In this document: piece by piece, positions 50,164-59,279 of the stretch | How positions within the stretch are numbered: the first letter of the stretch is position 1 | How the letters are laid out: each line of letters opens with the position of its first letter | Assembly (NCBI RefSeq): GCF_008795955.1 | Contig: NZ_VMHN01000013.1 | Location: forward strand, 1-64,000 | Reading direction: 5' to 3' | DNA from: Marinobacter denitrificans | Lineage (GTDB): Bacteria; Pseudomonadota; Gammaproteobacteria; Pseudomonadales; Oleiphilaceae | Length of the DNA: 64,000 nt | Position numbers and translations under genes: made by a program | The notes under the pieces: generated by a model | The model's input: only the letters and a program-made list of their open reading frames with translations | Databases searched by the model: none | Told to the model about the DNA's origin: nothing

Positions 50164-51288
50164 ATGCTATTTCTGAACAACGATGATATTCATGACTTGT
50201 TGAACATGAGGGATTGCATAAACATTCAGGAGGAGGCGTTCAAGGGTCTTTCAAAAGGCCACTCCATACATCGCCCCAGGATTGACATGTACGTGCCTTG
50301 TGAGCGAGACGACGGATACTGGCGCTGGGGCACGATGGAAGGCGCCACTCATGCCCCCGGACCCTATTTCGCGATTCGGATGAAGTCGGATGTCATTCAG
50401 TGGACCGAGGATAAGCGCAGTGGTCTGCCCCGCGAGGATAAATACTGCGTGGAACCCGGCACCTACTGCGGGCTCATCATGCTGTTCTCTACCCGAAACG
50501 GCGAACCTCTGGCCATGATGAATGACGGCCATCTGCAACATATGCGCGTGGGAGGCGGAGCCGGCATCGGAGTCAAGCACCTTTCCCGCGAAGACTCCAC
50601 CACCGTTGGCATGCTGGGCTCCGGTGGTATGGCGCGCACCTACCTGCAGGCGTTCTGCTCGGTACGCCCCATCACCAGGGTCAAAGTCTATAGCCCCAGC
50701 AGGGAGAACCGTGAGCTTTACGCCAGAGAGATGGAGCAGGAACTGCAACTTGAGGTTATTCCTGTAGACAGTGCAAGAGAAGCGGTTCGGGGGGTAGATA
50801 TTGTGTCATCATGTACCAGCAGCATGGTACCGACCATCGAACCCGAGTGGCTGGAGCCGGGCATGCACGTCACCAACCTCGGGCCTTTTGAGCTGTCGGA
50901 AGAGCTGCTTCTTCACGCAGACGTGGTTATTCGCCAGGGCATTGCCGGTGGCGCCCCCACCGCAGGCGAAGATCCGGTACGAGTACGATCGGGTGTTGGC
51001 CATAGCCCGGTTGCCTACATTGCCGGCACTGAAGAAGAACTTCGCCGGTTACCGGAAGCCCGTCCCCGGAATACCCTTTTCCGCCGGGACTGCCCCGACT
51101 TCTCTGATCTTGTTAGCGGTAAAAGCGCCGGGCGACAATCCCCTGAGGATATTACTCTCTACATCAACGGAGGTAATCAGGGACTGCAGTTTGCCAGCGT
51201 AGGAGGCCTGGTGTATGAGGCAGCACGACAAAAATCGCTGGGGCGCGAGTTACCCAGTGAATGGTTCGTGCAGGACATTCGCGACTGA
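50164..51288 (+). CDS. Ornithine cyclodeaminase/mu-crystallin family protein
   Basis: About 374 residues, NAD(P)-dependent. N-terminal MLFLNNDDIHDLLNMRDCIN and EEAFKGLSKGHSIHRPRI, Rossmann motif VGMLGSGGMARTYLQAF (148-164), SCTSSMVPTIEPEWLEPG and VTNLGPFEL. The family includes ornithine cyclodeaminase, ketimine reductase and N-(carboxyethyl) amino-acid dehydrogenases; the exact reaction is open. A longer open frame to 49786 overlaps the divergent exporter gene; ATG 50164 with AAGGGGAAG upstream is the sound start. It converges with hyuB across a hairpin. Confidence 0.9.
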   Translation: MLFLNNDDIHDLLNMRDCINIQEEAFKGLSKGHSIHRPRIDMYVPCERDDGYWRWGTMEGATHAPGPYFAIRMKSDVIQWTEDKRSGLPREDKYCVEPGTYCGLIMLFSTRNGEPLAMMNDGHLQHMRVGGGAGIGVKHLSREDSTTVGMLGSGGMARTYLQAFCSVRPITRVKVYSPSRENRELYAREMEQELQLEVIPVDSAREAVRGVDIVSSCTSSMVPTIEPEWLEPGMHVTNLGPFELSEELLLHADVVIRQGIAGGAPTAGEDPVRVRSGVGHSPVAYIAGTEEELRRLPEARPRNTLFRRDCPDFSDLVSGKSAGRQSPEDITLYINGGNQGLQFASVGGLVYEAARQKSLGRELPSEWFVQDIRD

Positions 51289-51302
51289 ATTCGAAGCGGC
51301 AC

Positions 51303-51334
51303 AGGAAACCGTTCAGTTGTATGAATGGTTTCCT
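51303..51334. terminator. Hairpin between convergent genes, probable bidirectional terminator
   Basis: AGGAAACC (51303-51310) and GGTTTCCT (51327-51334) form a perfect 8-bp stem; TTCA/TGAA inside can add four pairs after one mismatch. It stands between the convergent ends of the cyclodeaminase-like gene and hyuB. Neither strand has a good U-run, so termination is inferred from position. Confidence 0.5.
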
Positions 51335-51346
51335 GCTACTCCTGAC

Positions 51347-53011
51347 TTACAATGTCTTTCCATATTCCTCGTGCGCCGCACGTGATGAAACATAACCGTC
51401 AGCCACGTCCTGCGCCACTTTCTCCGGCGCTCGCAGGCATGGGTCACCGTAACCCGCGCCGCCACTCTGTTGCAGTCGCAACACCTGGCCCGCCATTAAA
51501 TGGCAGGTGACCAGCGGGCCCAGCTCTTCTTCGCCGGGCGTTCCCGGGTCCAGAATAGCCCTCGAATGCAGGGGTGGTTTTCCCCCTTTCAAGCCCCAGG
51601 CACCATAGGTATGGTTTGACGTCCGCACGGTTACCGCACAGTCGCTGAGAAACTCATACTCCCGAATAAATCCGATACCACCACGCTGCTCTCCCGCTCC
51701 GGCAGAGTCACACCAGATATCAAAGCAGGATACCCGCACTGGATACTCGGTCTCCAGAACCTCGACCGGCGTACTGGGCGTAAAGTGATTGATAGGTAGC
51801 ACCACCGATGCACCATCCTCAAGACTGGTACCGCCAAGAGACGTCACCAGTAACTCATATTGCACTGCACGTTTACCCATTCGCGAGTAAGGGTAGCCCA
51901 CGGCAAGAGCGCCGGTTCCCAAGCCTGAAGGTGCAACAGCACGGGTAGGATTAAGCTGGCCGAGAGCGGCCAGTACGACGCTGTAGATAAGGTGCGACGT
52001 GGGAAAATAATGATTCACTGTCGCCGGATGCTGTGGGCTTACCACCAGGCCGGGCGGGATGATGAAATCAACCTGATCCACAAGCCCCGAGTTAATGGGG
52101 ATGGTCGGATCACTCACCGCAATGGCTGCCAGCAGGCAAACCGCCTGAGCGGTTGGCGTGCAGCAGTTCACCGGCCCCAGGGTCTGCGGGCTGCAGCCAC
52201 TGAAATCGAGAGTAAGCCGGTCGCCGGTTTTTGTCGCTTTCACATGAATACGGACGGGTGTATCGATATCTGCCCCGTCATGATCCAGCAGCCCCTCGAC
52301 CTCTGCAGAGCCATCCGGCCAGTCGTTCAGCTCGGTAGCCAGCCGCGCTGCCGTGGTTTCCAGCAGAGTCGCCATAACCCAGGTAAGCGTGGCCGTACCG
52401 TATTCCCCACACAGATCCACCAAACGCTTTGCACCCAGCCGGGTACACCCGACCTGACCACGCAGATCCCCGACAACAGCCTCTGGCACTCGACTGTTAT
52501 TGCGTATAATGTCCTCTACTGCCTCGTTCACTCCCTCTTCACTGGAATAGAGAACCGGAGGCAGCAACAGGCCATCGTGATAGATTTCCCGGGCTGCCGC
52601 TCCTGAGGAACCGGGTACCAGCCCACCAAGATCCGCCTTGTGAGCCAGACTCACCGCAAACGCAATCAGCTCACTGTCAACAAACACCGGCGTGATAACC
52701 ATCATATCCGGAACATGCGGGTTACCGGCCAGGTACGGATCATTCAGGACGTAGCAGTCCCCTTGCCGAATCTTGTCACCGAATCGTGTCAGAACACTCT
52801 TTACTGCGGTTGTGTATGGGAGCGAGTGATATTGCAGTCCACCACTGACAACAATCACCCGGCCATTAGCATCAGTAATACCTGCAGTACCGTCCTGGGA
52901 TTCACGCAAAATGGTCGAATAGCCACTGTGATAAAGCGCGTGTTCCATCGTCGCTGCGGTCTCCCGCAGGCGATTGATGACCACTTCGGTTGTAATCGGA
53001 TCGGCGCTCAT
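51347..53011 (-). CDS. hyuB: Hydantoinase/oxoprolinase B subunit
   Basis: A 554-residue HyuB/OPLAH-beta protein. N-terminal PITTEVVINRLRETAATMEH, then STILRESQDGTAGITDANGR, QGDCYVLNDPYLAGNPHVPD, VSLAHKADLGGLVPGSSGAA and, near the end, LRLQQSGGAGYGDP, all standard for the family. With HyuA it forms an ATP-dependent amidohydrolase or carboxylase acting on hydantoins, oxoprolines or ketones. Overlaps hyuA by 4 bases. Last gene of the minus-strand operon. Confidence 0.93.
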   Translation of the reverse strand: MSADPITTEVVINRLRETAATMEHALYHSGYSTILRESQDGTAGITDANGRVIVVSGGLQYHSLPYTTAVKSVLTRFGDKIRQGDCYVLNDPYLAGNPHVPDMMVITPVFVDSELIAFAVSLAHKADLGGLVPGSSGAAAREIYHDGLLLPPVLYSSEEGVNEAVEDIIRNNSRVPEAVVGDLRGQVGCTRLGAKRLVDLCGEYGTATLTWVMATLLETTAARLATELNDWPDGSAEVEGLLDHDGADIDTPVRIHVKATKTGDRLTLDFSGCSPQTLGPVNCCTPTAQAVCLLAAIAVSDPTIPINSGLVDQVDFIIPPGLVVSPQHPATVNHYFPTSHLIYSVVLAALGQLNPTRAVAPSGLGTGALAVGYPYSRMGKRAVQYELLVTSLGGTSLEDGASVVLPINHFTPSTPVEVLETEYPVRVSCFDIWCDSAGAGEQRGGIGFIREYEFLSDCAVTVRTSNHTYGAWGLKGGKPPLHSRAILDPGTPGEEELGPLVTCHLMAGQVLRLQQSGGAGYGDPCLRAPEKVAQDVADGYVSSRAAHEEYGKTL

Positions 53012-55077
53012 TTTATCACCTCCGTATCAATGACCAGCGCTCCAGAGGCATCGACAGTCAGTTTCTGCCCCTCCAGAACCCAGGTGGTGGAATCAAATTG
53101 CTCGATGACACAGGGGCCCGCGATCGAGTCCCCCGCACCGAGTAGACTGCGATCATAAACAGCGACGGTCACATTCTCACCGCTGTCGATATCAAACACC
53201 TTCCGCTCCCCTTTAAAAGCTCGCTTAATGTCACCTCCCCTATCAATATCCTGTTCCGTTAGTTGTGGAACTTTGATGCTGGCCTGCAAGCGGAAGGTCA
53301 CTATTTCGGCCGGTTCATCAGGCGCACTCTGTCCATACAGAGTGGCGTGCAAGGTATCGAAATCCTGTTTTATCCCGGCTTTGTGCTCCTGACGAACCGG
53401 CACATTTGGGCAATCAACGATCAGCTCGTAGCCCTGATGCAGATAGCGAATATCCAGTTGATAACGCAGCTCCACCTCTTCTGACTGAAAACCTTCTTCA
53501 CGGGCATCGGCGTAGGCCTGTTTACCCAGCTCTTCCATCAGGGAGTTCATTTTACCGACGTCGAACTCGTCCAGTATGCCCGGCGCAGACCTTACATAGG
53601 TATGCTTGACTTCGGTCTGAAGCAGGCCCAAAGCGCTGTTAAGGCCCGGGTGACCTGGAACAATAACCCGCGGAATACCCACTGCACGGGCCAGCCAGCA
53701 TGCATGCATAGGGCCCGCCCCACCAAACGGCACCAATGAAAACCGACGGGGGTCCTGGCCACGCTCCTGCAATGCGAGTCGTAAATCGATGGCCATGTGG
53801 TTGTTCACGATACGCAGAATACCGGCCGCGGTATCCTGAGGCGTCAGATCCAGTGACTGGGCAATCTCCTCCATTGACCGGGTAGCCGCCCCGAGATCCA
53901 GTTGCATACGACCATCCAGAAGGCTTCCTGCTCCCAATATACCAACCACGAGATTCGCGTCGGTAATGGTGGGCCGTTCTCCGCCTCGGCCATAACACGC
54001 CGGGCCAGGGACGGCACCCGCACTGGCCGGCCCCACCTTCAGCAGTCCATCCTTGCCGACATAAGCCAGTGTTCCGCCCCCCGCGCCCAGCGTGCGTACC
54101 TGCAACATTGGCGTGCCCACATGCTGACCACCCAACACACCTTCACTGGTTTGCTGTGCCAATCCTCCTGCTATCACACAGATATCAGTGCTGGTTCCAC
54201 CCACGTCGAAAGTCACCAGGTTGCCGGTACCTGCGCGCTCGGCCAGCCTCAACCCCGCCACTACACCACCAGCTGGTCCTGAGAGAAGCGTCTGGTTGGG
54301 GAATCGGGCTCCGACGGTAATCCTCATTAAACCGCCATTGGATTGCATGAGGTAAACCTGGGGCGTTTTCACCCCCCGCTCTTTCAGACGCCCGGCAAGA
54401 CTCAACAGGTAATGCTCAACAACCGGGCCAATGTAGGCATCGACCACGGTTGTGGATAAACGGGGGTACTCCCGTATCAGGGGTAATATGGCCGAGGACA
54501 GTGAAACCCGCACCCCAGGTGCCTCTTCCGCAATGATTTCAGCGGTACGCAGCTCGTTCTCGGGATTCAGGAAGCTGAACAGGTAGCAAACAGCAATCGC
54601 TTCAACACCCTGATCCCTCAGGTGTCTTACAGATTCGCGAAGCTGCGACTCGTCCAGGGGCTTGTATACGCTCCCGTCAAAATCCATACGCTCATCCACT
54701 TCAGCCGTGAGTCGCTGTGGTGCCAGTAATGGCGCTTTCGAATAGAACGGATCAATCAGGCTTACCGGATCCGGACGTGTCCAGCCCCTAGCCTCATAGA
54801 TGGCCCTGAATCCTTTGGTAATCAGGAGTCCCGTGGGAACTCCCTTGTTTTCCAGCAAAGCGTTGGTAGCGACTGTCGTGCCATGCACCAGTACCTGTAT
54901 CGCCTCAGGTTCCACGCCCTGACTGAACAAGTCTTCCAGTGCTGCCATTACTGCCGTTGAGGGATCCTCCGGCACCGAAGGCACTTTCGCCAATCGCAAC
55001 GCTGGCTCATCGGGACTGAACGCTACCAGATCCGTAAAGGTTCCCCCCGTATCGATTCCCACCAGCCACCGTTTCAC
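53008..55077 (-). CDS. hyuA: Hydantoinase/oxoprolinase A subunit (ATP-dependent)
   Basis: A 689-residue HyuA/OPLAH-alpha protein with an ASKHA ATPase core. LVGIDTGGTFTDLVAF at the N-terminus, VHGTTVATNALLENKGVPTG, SGPAGGVVAGLRLAERAGTG, TFDVGGTSTDICVIAGG and PFGGAGPMHACWLARAVGI are the diagnostic segments. I chose GTG 55077, which overlaps the permease stop (GTGA) and has a G-rich site, over GTG 55101. ATP use with HyuB suggests cleavage of a cyclic imide or lactam; N-methylhydantoinase and 5-oxoprolinase are the known relatives. Confidence 0.92.
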   Translation of the reverse strand: MKRWLVGIDTGGTFTDLVAFSPDEPALRLAKVPSVPEDPSTAVMAALEDLFSQGVEPEAIQVLVHGTTVATNALLENKGVPTGLLITKGFRAIYEARGWTRPDPVSLIDPFYSKAPLLAPQRLTAEVDERMDFDGSVYKPLDESQLRESVRHLRDQGVEAIAVCYLFSFLNPENELRTAEIIAEEAPGVRVSLSSAILPLIREYPRLSTTVVDAYIGPVVEHYLLSLAGRLKERGVKTPQVYLMQSNGGLMRITVGARFPNQTLLSGPAGGVVAGLRLAERAGTGNLVTFDVGGTSTDICVIAGGLAQQTSEGVLGGQHVGTPMLQVRTLGAGGGTLAYVGKDGLLKVGPASAGAVPGPACYGRGGERPTITDANLVVGILGAGSLLDGRMQLDLGAATRSMEEIAQSLDLTPQDTAAGILRIVNNHMAIDLRLALQERGQDPRRFSLVPFGGAGPMHACWLARAVGIPRVIVPGHPGLNSALGLLQTEVKHTYVRSAPGILDEFDVGKMNSLMEELGKQAYADAREEGFQSEEVELRYQLDIRYLHQGYELIVDCPNVPVRQEHKAGIKQDFDTLHATLYGQSAPDEPAEIVTFRLQASIKVPQLTEQDIDRGGDIKRAFKGERKVFDIDSGENVTVAVYDRSLLGAGDSIAGPCVIEQFDSTTWVLEGQKLTVDASGALVIDTEVIK

Positions 55078-55829
55078 AGATCCGCCCCCCTTTCTTGCCA
55101 CTTACTGAAGTGTGATTCCAGCATCGACAGAAGCCAGTTAACGGTCAAAACCGTCAACAGCGCCATTAGAATGCCAAGATAGACATGGCCCGTATCAAAC
55201 ATCGTGCGATGGTATGCAATCATGTAACCGAGCCCTCCAAACGAGGCAAGCATCTCGCTTACCACCACGCTGATCATGATCAACGCTGTACCAATGCGCA
55301 GACCAGAAATAACCGATGGCAAGGCCAGACGTAAAACCACGCGATAAAAAACCTGCAATCTGCTCGCGCCCATGGCCCTTGCCATGGTGACGTAACTCTC
55401 GTCTACCTGACGCACTCCGGATAGTGTATTAAGTGCGATCGGAAAAAAGCCGGCAATAACCCCGAACAAAACCTTGGACTCAGGCCCCATACCGACCCAT
55501 GCGATAAAAAGTGGGTAAAGGATGATGGCAGGCACGGCAAACAGAGATCCCAATATTGCTGAAGCGACAGCGGATACTGCCCTGAGGCTGCCAAACACAG
55601 CGCCAACCCCAATCCCCAGTGGCCATGCGATCAGGATGGCAACCGCAATCTCAGCGGCGGTCAGGGCAAACGCATCCAGGAACCGCGAACCATCGGCTTG
55701 CCAGGCTGCCCATAAACCCGCTGGGGGAGGCAGTTGAATAGGTTTAACCCACTCCATGGCAGTGACGAGAAACCATAACGCAATCAACGCCAACAGAATT
55801 GCATAACGTATGAGTGATGGTTTGCTCAC
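55074..55829 (-). CDS. ABC transporter permease (NitT/TauT type)
   Basis: A 251-residue permease with six TM helices. Shares WVGMGPESKVLFGVIAGFFPIALNTLSG with related permeases (compare the one encoded at 34137-34907); coupling loop ARAMGASRLQVFYRVVLRLA then LPSVISGLRIG. Overlaps the ATPase gene by 4 bases upstream and hyuA downstream. Forms a channel with the permease encoded at 56596-57351. Confidence 0.9.
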   Translation of the reverse strand: MSKPSLIRYAILLALIALWFLVTAMEWVKPIQLPPPAGLWAAWQADGSRFLDAFALTAAEIAVAILIAWPLGIGVGAVFGSLRAVSAVASAILGSLFAVPAIILYPLFIAWVGMGPESKVLFGVIAGFFPIALNTLSGVRQVDESYVTMARAMGASRLQVFYRVVLRLALPSVISGLRIGTALIMISVVVSEMLASFGGLGYMIAYHRTMFDTGHVYLGILMALLTVLTVNWLLSMLESHFSKWQERGADL

Positions 55830-56599
55830 GCTTCGGCCTCCTCCTGAATCAGCTTCCAGATTCGGTTGCGCGCCTTACCGAAAAACTCACTGCTAATCAT
55901 TTCAAATGTCCGTGGCCGTGGCAGGTCCACTGGTATCACTTCAATAATACGACCCGGCTTTGTTCCCATTACCAATACCGTATCCGAAAGATAAATTGCC
56001 TCTGTCAAGCCATGAGTAATAAACAGGATAGTTTTGCGGGTCTCCTGCCAAATCCACAGCAGCTCTTCCCCCATTTTGAAGCGCGTCTGCTCATCGAGCG
56101 CTGCAAATGGCTCATCCATCAGCAGTATGCGGGGGTCACGAACCAGCCCTCGGGCAATGGCAACACGCTGGCGCATACCGCCCGAGAGCTCTGCTGGTCG
56201 ATGGTTGATAAAATCTCCCAGGCCCACAAGCTTCAGAAGGTCACGAGCCCTACGCTGACTCTCCTTCTTGTCCGTGCCACAAAGAGAGAGAGGAAAAGCA
56301 ACGTTTTCTTCAGCAGTAAGCCAGGGCAATAACGTGGCATCCTGAAACATGACGCCGGTTTTTTCCGGGAGCGGCTTGCGCACCTCAATCCCGTCGATCA
56401 AAACCTGTCCAGACGTCGGTTCAAGCAGGCCGGTCAGCAGTTGAAGCAGGGTGGACTTCCCGCAACCACTTGGCCCAACAATACTGACAAAGCCACCTTC
56501 TTCGATAGCAAAGCTGAGTTTATCCAGGGCATGGAAATCGCCCTCGCGAGTGGAATACACTTTGCTCAGGTTTTCGACTCTGATGACTTCACTACTCAT
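55826..56599 (-). CDS. ABC transporter ATP-binding protein (NitT/TauT type)
   Basis: A 257-residue ATPase. Walker A GPSGCGKST, Q-loop VMFQDATLLPWL, signature LSGGMRQRVAIARGL, Walker B ILLMDEPFAALDEQ and switch His in LFITHGLTEAI. Same subfamily as the ATPase encoded at 31568-32362. Four-base overlaps on both sides place it in the middle of a permease-ATPase-permease set. Confidence 0.92.
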   Translation of the reverse strand: MSSEVIRVENLSKVYSTREGDFHALDKLSFAIEEGGFVSIVGPSGCGKSTLLQLLTGLLEPTSGQVLIDGIEVRKPLPEKTGVMFQDATLLPWLTAEENVAFPLSLCGTDKKESQRRARDLLKLVGLGDFINHRPAELSGGMRQRVAIARGLVRDPRILLMDEPFAALDEQTRFKMGEELLWIWQETRKTILFITHGLTEAIYLSDTVLVMGTKPGRIIEVIPVDLPRPRTFEMISSEFFGKARNRIWKLIQEEAEA

Positions 56600-57351
56600 G
56601 CTACGTGACCTCTGGCGGCGCGATGTTCGCAGTAACGCATAACCTCATTGATTATTATGGTGAGCGCGGAGACCAGCAGAATGCCGGCCAATAACAAATC
56701 CAATTGAAACCCCTCGCCCCATGAAAACAGTCGTCGTCCAATACCCGCTCGGCTTGCATCCATTTCCGCCAGCAGAACACCGATGATATTAAAGATCATT
56801 CCCAGCCGAAGTCCTGTCATCACCACCGGTAACATAGCTGGCAGGTAAACTCGCAAATAGATCTGTCGGGGCGTGGCGCCAAACGTGCGGGCAACGGTTA
56901 CGTAATCCCGCGGCACAGTACGAACCGCAGCGGTCGTCGTTACAATAATGACGAAAATGGCGTGGGTAACTCCGAAAACGACTTTCTCCAGAAAGCCAAT
57001 CCCAAGTAAGAGCATAAAAATAGGAAGAAAAATGGATTGCGGAACAGACAGCATGAAGTGGAACATCGGGCTCAGAATCTGCCCCAGGAAGAGTTTCTCA
57101 CCGAGTAGAAATCCAATGGAAACTCCCAGCGGGGCGGCAATAATAAACGCCACTCCCACTTCAAGCCCTGTAATACCCAGATCCATCAGGAAATCGCGCT
57201 GCGTAAGCAAGTCGCCGAGCACCCCCAGAACAGTCAGGAATGAGGGCAACAGTCGTGGATCAGCAAGCTCCAGACGACTGATCGACTCCCATACTATGGC
57301 AAGCAGGAGGAAGAAGCCTGTCTGGGCTCCAAGTAACACGGACAATCGCAT
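56596..57351 (-). CDS. ABC transporter permease (NitT/TauT type)
   Basis: A 251-residue permease with six TM helices, a signal-anchor-like N-terminus (LLGAQTGFFLLLAIVWESIS) and coupling loop ARTFGATPRQIYLRVYLPAM followed by LPVVMTGLRLG. Starts the transporter block and overlaps the ATPase start by 4 bases. Pairs with the permease encoded at 55074-55829. Confidence 0.9.
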   Translation of the reverse strand: MRLSVLLGAQTGFFLLLAIVWESISRLELADPRLLPSFLTVLGVLGDLLTQRDFLMDLGITGLEVGVAFIIAAPLGVSIGFLLGEKLFLGQILSPMFHFMLSVPQSIFLPIFMLLLGIGFLEKVVFGVTHAIFVIIVTTTAAVRTVPRDYVTVARTFGATPRQIYLRVYLPAMLPVVMTGLRLGMIFNIIGVLLAEMDASRAGIGRRLFSWGEGFQLDLLLAGILLVSALTIIINEVMRYCEHRAARGHVA

Positions 57352-57415
57352 TTACGCACCTTGGTTTTATTCTTGTTGATATGACTCGGGTTCCATCAGG
57401 CGTTAATAAACCGGA

Positions 57416-58117
57416 TCAGATCTCAACACAGGACCAACCCTCTTTTGACTGAAAATGAGCAACCACCTCCTCCAAATGCATCACATCCGCATATTTATGA
57501 TGCAAATCGAAAAGATTCACTTTGTGGGAGAGCACGCTTCGGTCAAAACAGGCCTCTTCCGCCATGACCACATGAAAACCGTATGAGTAAGCATCAACTG
57601 CCGACGTCCGGACACAACCACTGGTGCTTTCGCCGCAGACAATGACGGTGTCAATGTTCATTTTCTGGAGATACGCAATCAAAGGCGTGCCAAAGAAAGC
57701 GCTCGCGCGCTCTTTCCCGATCACCAGATCATCATTCTGAGGCTGAAACTCAGCAAAGATTTCAAAGTCATCGTCGTGGGATGCGTCCACTGCCCGCGAC
57801 GTTGCCCTGACTCCCTGTTGCTGGCGCTCCACCTGAGTGGTGTAGATAACGGGCACGGAGTGTTCCCGGGCCACTGCGAGTAACTGCCTGGTAGGCTCTA
57901 TGGCATTCCAGGCGTTCTCACCGCAGGCACTCGGGTACTTATCCAACAGGTTCAACACAGGCCGGCCCCCTCCTCTGTACGCCTTGTTATAAAGGTCAAT
58001 TGCAAGTATGGCCGGACGTGAACCAATGTAGGTATCGCGGATATACGCCTCATAGATGCGCAACACATCCGGGCTGACAATATCCTGCCAGCAATGGTCT
58101 TCGAAACTATGTGGCAT
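57416..58117 (-). CDS. Isochorismatase-family cysteine hydrolase (N-carbamoylsarcosine amidase-like)
   Basis: A 233-residue hydrolase. Triad Asp41 (ILAIDLYNKAYRGG), Lys135 (LVIGKERASAFFG) and Cys168 (GESTSGCVRTSAVDAYSYG). A longer N-terminus (VLRIYEAYIRDTYIGSRP) than in the protein encoded at 34940-35563 resembles N-carbamoylsarcosine amidase-type enzymes. It lies between the binding-protein gene and the permease genes, upstream of hyuAB, so it may hydrolyse the linear carbamoyl or amide product that HyuAB generates. Confidence 0.88.
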   Translation of the reverse strand: MPHSFEDHCWQDIVSPDVLRIYEAYIRDTYIGSRPAILAIDLYNKAYRGGGRPVLNLLDKYPSACGENAWNAIEPTRQLLAVAREHSVPVIYTTQVERQQQGVRATSRAVDASHDDDFEIFAEFQPQNDDLVIGKERASAFFGTPLIAYLQKMNIDTVIVCGESTSGCVRTSAVDAYSYGFHVVMAEEACFDRSVLSHKVNLFDLHHKYADVMHLEEVVAHFQSKEGWSCVEI

Positions 58118-58176
58118 CGTTAGTCTATCTCCGCTGAATACTATTAAAGCGCACTGTATTGAGGTCCTGTCCGATC

Positions 58177-59127
58177 TTATTCAGCACCAATATCCGCGAA
58201 CTGATCGGTATAAACCTCATCAGGAGAAAGTGTACCCGAACCGGAATCGCCGGCCAGGCCGAGAGAGGCCTTTAGCCATTCAGGCTCGATATTGGCACGG
58301 GTGGCGCGGTTCATGATGCCCACTTCGTATTCCAGTCGAAGGACCTCGGGATCTTCCTCGCCTGTGAATTTCCGCAGAAAATCGATGGAATAATCACGGT
58401 TTTTCTGCATGTAGCGGGTCGCGCGATACATTGCACGCAAAACTCCCTCAACTTGCTCAGGGCGGTCATCAATCATGTCCTGGGAGGCTACCCAGACATC
58501 CGGCAGAGTTGGGGGCATATCCTTGGCGTAGTCCACAAGGGAGCGACCATCACCGGAAACAATCAATCGGTAGGTCAACGGAGAGAACGCGGAAATGGCA
58601 TCCACCTGATCGGACAATAACGCGGGAATCATTCCGGCGCCGCCAACCGGAACCGTTTCGATCTCAATCCCGTATTGATCGGCAACCCAAAGAGCGTAGT
58701 AGTCAGTGGTGCTGTTTTTGCCGGTAATGCCGACTCGGCGACCGTCCAGATCTTCAGGCTTTTCGATACTGGAGCCAGACTTTACCATCATATGCCAGCC
58801 ATCCGGTCTGGCGGCCCCAACAGCAACCACCTTCTGTTTTACCCCTCGCTCAATAGCAACCGCAGCGCCGGGAGGGAAGTAATTGATGATGTCCATGGCA
58901 GCAGAGGCAAGAGCCTGCTGTGCTGCACTGCCGCCGCGGAATGCCGTGATTTGAACGTCGACACCTTCATCCGCGTAATAGCCGAGATCATCCGCCACAT
59001 ACACCGCGGCATAAGGGCCAAAGTTTGGTACTGACAGCCCGATATCCACCCGTTCCCTGGCATGAAGCTGAGTAAACGCCATTGTCCAAGCCATAACTAC
59101 GGTCAAAAATACATTTTTCAAATTCAT
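58177..59127 (-). CDS. NitT/TauT-type ABC substrate-binding protein
   Basis: A 316-residue periplasmic receptor with a signal peptide ending near THLHA/TQLHARE. GLSVPNFGPYAAVYVADDLG and YYADEGVDVQITAFRGGSAA are the family's opening; DLDGRRVGITGKNSTTDYYA follows. It feeds the permease-ATPase-permease set encoded at 55074-57351. About 150 bases separate it from the upstream CoA-transferase gene, enough for its own promoter, though none is obvious. Confidence 0.87.
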   Translation of the reverse strand: MNLKNVFLTVVMAWTMAFTQLHARERVDIGLSVPNFGPYAAVYVADDLGYYADEGVDVQITAFRGGSAAQQALASAAMDIINYFPPGAAVAIERGVKQKVVAVGAARPDGWHMMVKSGSSIEKPEDLDGRRVGITGKNSTTDYYALWVADQYGIEIETVPVGGAGMIPALLSDQVDAISAFSPLTYRLIVSGDGRSLVDYAKDMPPTLPDVWVASQDMIDDRPEQVEGVLRAMYRATRYMQKNRDYSIDFLRKFTGEEDPEVLRLEYEVGIMNRATRANIEPEWLKASLGLAGDSGSGTLSPDEVYTDQFADIGAE

Positions 59128-59279
59128 GCCCGATATCCTTCTACTTGTTTCGTTGAGTCAGGGTGCACCGGCAAATCTGTGACAGCTCATATATCACATT
59201 CCAAGAACTCTTCTTTAATGTTAATATAAAACCATTAGTCCAGAGCATCGGCATTGTCAATAATTCACAACTCAAAATC

